From NCBI RefSeq assembly GCF_964186585.1, contig NZ_OZ075067.1:372001-436000 (forward strand): a DNA stretch of 64,000 nt. Direction: 5' to 3'. Both the position numbers and the translations under genes were made by a program. This DNA is from Microbacterium sp. MM2322. Its GTDB lineage: Bacteria > Actinomycetota > Actinomycetes > Actinomycetales > Microbacteriaceae. This document shows positions 61,962-64,000 of the stretch, piece after piece (within the stretch, counting starts at the first letter, position 1; each line of letters opens with the position of its first letter). The notes under the pieces are model-generated. The model had not been told where the DNA came from and ran no database searches. It saw only the letters and a list, made by a program, of their open reading frames with translations.

Positions 61962-63035
61962 TCAGGCGCGCGCGGTCGTCAGCCGCGACAGCGCCGCGAC
62001 GAACGCGTCGACGTCGGATTCGCTCGTGTCGAACGAGCACATCCAGCGCACCTCGTTCTTCGAGGCATCCCAGTCGTAGAAGCGGAACGATTCGCGGAGC
62101 GCGTCGGCGACGCCGTCGGGCAGAGTCGCGAAGACCCCGTTCGCCTGCGTCGGCTGGCTGAAGCGCACGCCCGCGATCGAGCCGTCGGCGAGGCCCGCCT
62201 CGACGGCCGACCGCAGTCGCGCCGCCATCGCGTTGGAGTGACGTGCATTCCGCAGGTACAGGTCGCCCTCGTAGAGCGCGATCAGCTGCGCTGAGACGAA
62301 CCGCATCTTCGACGAGAGCTGCATGTTGAGCTTTCGCAGGTAGGGCAGGCCCTGGGATGCCGCGGGGTCGAGCACGACGATGGCCTCGGCTGCGAGCGCG
62401 CCGTTCTTCGTGCCGCCGGCGCTGACGAGATCGACACCGGCATCCTTCGTGAAGGCGCGGATCGGCAGGTCGAGGGCGGCGGCGGCGTTCGACAGGCGCG
62501 CGCCGTCGAGGTGCAGGCGCATGCCGCGCGCGTGCGCGTGATCGGCCAGCGCCCGGATCTCGTCGGGCGTGTACAGCGTGCCGAGCTCGGTGGACTGCGT
62601 GATCGACACGACCAGCGGCTGCGCGCGGTGCTCATCGCCCCAGCCCCATGCCTCCCTGTCGACGAGCTCGGGAGTGAGCTTGCCGTCGTCGGTCGGCACG
62701 TTCAGGATCTTGATGCCCGCGACCTTCTCGGGAGCGCCGCCCTCGTCGACGTTGATGTGGGCGGTGGATGCCGCGACCACCGCGCCCCAGCGGGGGAGCA
62801 TCGACTGCAGGCCGGTGACGTTCGCGCCGGTGCCGTTGAACACCGGGAACGCCTGCGCCTCCTCGCCGAAGTGGCGCGCGAAGACCTCCTGCAGGCGTGC
62901 CGTGTAGACGTCTTCGCCGTAGGCGATCTGGTGGCCGTCGTTGGCGGCGGCGATGGCCGCGAGCACCTCGGGGTGGACCCCGGAGTAGTTGTCGCTGGCG
63001 AAGGAACGGACCGTGGGGTCGTGGAGCGTCGTCAC
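61962..63035 (-). CDS. Low-specificity threonine aldolase (beta-eliminating lyase family)
   Basis: A 357-residue PLP-dependent fold-type I enzyme: FASDNYSGVHPEVLAAIAAA, AFPVFNGTGANVTGLQSM, HLDGARLSNAAAAL with the PLP-binding Asp, and VSAGGTKNGALAAEA, where Lys of the TKN motif binds PLP. It cleaves L-threonine or allo-threonine to glycine and acetaldehyde. GTG at 63035 is supported by TAGGCT (63047-63042) six bases upstream. Convergent with the NUDIX-like gene (three-base gap). Confidence 0.9.
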   Translation of the reverse strand: MTTLHDPTVRSFASDNYSGVHPEVLAAIAAANDGHQIAYGEDVYTARLQEVFARHFGEEAQAFPVFNGTGANVTGLQSMLPRWGAVVAASTAHINVDEGGAPEKVAGIKILNVPTDDGKLTPELVDREAWGWGDEHRAQPLVVSITQSTELGTLYTPDEIRALADHAHARGMRLHLDGARLSNAAAALDLPIRAFTKDAGVDLVSAGGTKNGALAAEAIVVLDPAASQGLPYLRKLNMQLSSKMRFVSAQLIALYEGDLYLRNARHSNAMAARLRSAVEAGLADGSIAGVRFSQPTQANGVFATLPDGVADALRESFRFYDWDASKNEVRWMCSFDTSESDVDAFVAALSRLTTARA

Positions 63036-63100
63036 CCCTCCAGCCTAGGTTGCGCGGCGGGGTCTTCCCCCGTGTCGGAGCCCGGCGATACCCTCACCGC

Positions 63101-64000
63101 ATGACCGAAGCGACGCCGTCGCCGCGCACCGTCCCTCCCGGCGGGATGCGCGTGTTCCTGCACGTCCTGGTGAACACGGCCGTCGCGAACGTCACGACGA
63201 GCTTCCTGTGGTTCGCCCTCACCTTCTGGGTGTACCTCGAGACGAAGTCGGTGCTCGCCACGGGGCTCATCGGCGGCGCCTACATGCTGCTGCTCGCGAT
63301 CTTCGGCATGGTGTTCGGCACGCTCGTCGACCGCTTCCGCAAGCACGCCGTCATGGTCTTCTCGGGCGTCTTCACGCTCGTCGCCTTCCTCGCGGCCGGG
63401 GCGATCTACGTGTCCCAACCCGAGTCGGCGATCCTCGACCTGGGGCGGCCGTGGTTCTGGCTGTTCTCGGGCATCATCCTGGCCGGCGCGGTCGTCGAGA
63501 ACCTACGCAACATCGCCCTGTCGACGACGGTGACCCTTCTCGTGCCGACCGAGCGCCACGCGAACGCCAACGGCCTCGTCGGCACGGTGCAGGGGATCGC
63601 CTTTATCGTGACGAGCGCCCTCTCGGGGCTCGCGATCGGCCTGGTCGGCATGGGGTGGACGCTCGCGGTGGCGATCGCCTTCACCGCCGTGCCGCTCGTG
63701 CACCTGCTCTTCGTGCGGATCGCCGAGGATGCTCCGGCTCCCGACCCCGGTTCGAAGATCCTCGACATCCGCGGAGCGGCGGCCGCGATCCGCGCGGTCC
63801 CGGGGCTCTTCGCGCTCATCCTCTTCTCGACCTTCAACAACCTCATCGGCGGCCTCTACATGGCGCTGATGGACCCTTACGGGCTCGAGCTCTTCGACGT
63901 GAAGGTGTGGGGCATCGTCCTCGCGGTGACCGCCACCGGGTTCCTCATCGGCGGTGGGATCGTCGCCGCCAAGGGGCTCGGGCGAAACCCCATCCGGACC
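63101..64000 (+). CDS. MFS transporter, N-terminal part (runs off the window)
   Basis: The frame opens at ATG 63101 and stays open to the last base, giving 300 residues. Eight or nine membrane helices are visible, starting MRVFLHVLVNTAVANVTTSF. The cytoplasmic loop GTLVDRFRKHAVMVFSG is the motif A region between helices 2 and 3 of the major facilitator family, and RHANANGLVGTVQGIAFIV is typical of MFS_3-like exporters. Substrate unknown. TACCCT (63089-63094) is six bases before the ATG, a leaderless layout divergent from the aldolase gene. Confidence 0.85.
   Translation, partial: MTEATPSPRTVPPGGMRVFLHVLVNTAVANVTTSFLWFALTFWVYLETKSVLATGLIGGAYMLLLAIFGMVFGTLVDRFRKHAVMVFSGVFTLVAFLAAGAIYVSQPESAILDLGRPWFWLFSGIILAGAVVENLRNIALSTTVTLLVPTERHANANGLVGTVQGIAFIVTSALSGLAIGLVGMGWTLAVAIAFTAVPLVHLLFVRIAEDAPAPDPGSKILDIRGAAAAIRAVPGLFALILFSTFNNLIGGLYMALMDPYGLELFDVKVWGIVLAVTATGFLIGGGIVAAKGLGRNPIRT

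Overview
The window is a high-GC stretch of an actinobacterial chromosome. Gene content (TreXYZ trehalose synthesis, AccA1/AccD1-type carboxylase, Lhr-Nei2 pair, actinobacterial XylA, YesL/LplABC sugar locus, no outer-membrane genes) and sequence style fit the Microbacteriaceae, most likely Microbacterium or a close relative. This placement is inference from gene content. I see no rRNA or tRNA gene, CRISPR array, IS element, phage gene or replication origin.

Layout. 1-9100: end of a DUF4012-type gene, a C-rich-loop small RNA candidate (757-918), a large LuxR regulator, a DUF1540 cysteine-rich protein preceded by an iron-box-like site, and single housekeeping genes (ICMT-like methyltransferase, YaeQ, fatty acid desaturase, nitroreductase, SRPBCC protein). 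9137-14563: a tightly coupled operon (carboxyltransferase, biotin carboxylase, MaoC hydratase, CitE-like lyase, TetR) under a palindromic operator, best read as a leucine/branched acyl-CoA degradation module lacking its acyl-CoA dehydrogenase. 14717-15412: an SDR oxidoreductase, followed by a 400-bp gene-free block of large palindromes.

15812-40622 is a large sugar-utilisation island. It holds a ROK repressor, xylA-xylB with a ThuA protein and a Gfo/Idh oxidoreductase, and an LplB/LplC/LplA-type transporter. A LacI regulator with YesL controls a GH42-GH31-GH3 glycosidase operon. A second GH3-plus-ABC-transporter operon is divergent from its own LacI regulator. The first LacI protein probably binds matching 14-bp operators before both the transporter and the GH42-GH31-GH3 operon. 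alpha-Xylosidase, beta-galactosidase, beta-glucosidases and xylose catabolism together suggest uptake and intracellular trimming of xyloglucan-type oligosaccharides (inference).

40670-48299: a small alarmone synthetase, an unknown protein and glgX-treY-treZ, which make trehalose from glycogen. 48388-52790: mostly small unlinked genes (TspO-like, amidotransferase, LysR effector domain without its DNA-binding part, secreted nuclease, hexapeptide-repeat protein, YitT, monooxygenase). 52809-60059: nei, lhr and an ABC-F ATPase on the minus strand. 60060-64000: a gene-poor patch with a palindromic element and a truncated PucR-type gene, then an esterase, a NUDIX-like protein, a threonine aldolase and the start of an MFS transporter.

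The most unusual sequence structures are three. (1) A 22-bp tandem repeat at the lhr-nei junction makes a chain of three overlapping 9-codon mini-ORFs leading into nei. (2) A 69-bp palindromic element occurs three times between genes, with a decayed relative apparently inside the ABC-F gene. (3) A multi-hairpin RNA carries C-rich loops. Many genes also look leaderless, with a TANNNT hexamer six or seven bases before the start codon, and the 7-mer GGATGCC/GGCATCC seems strongly over-used in coding regions.
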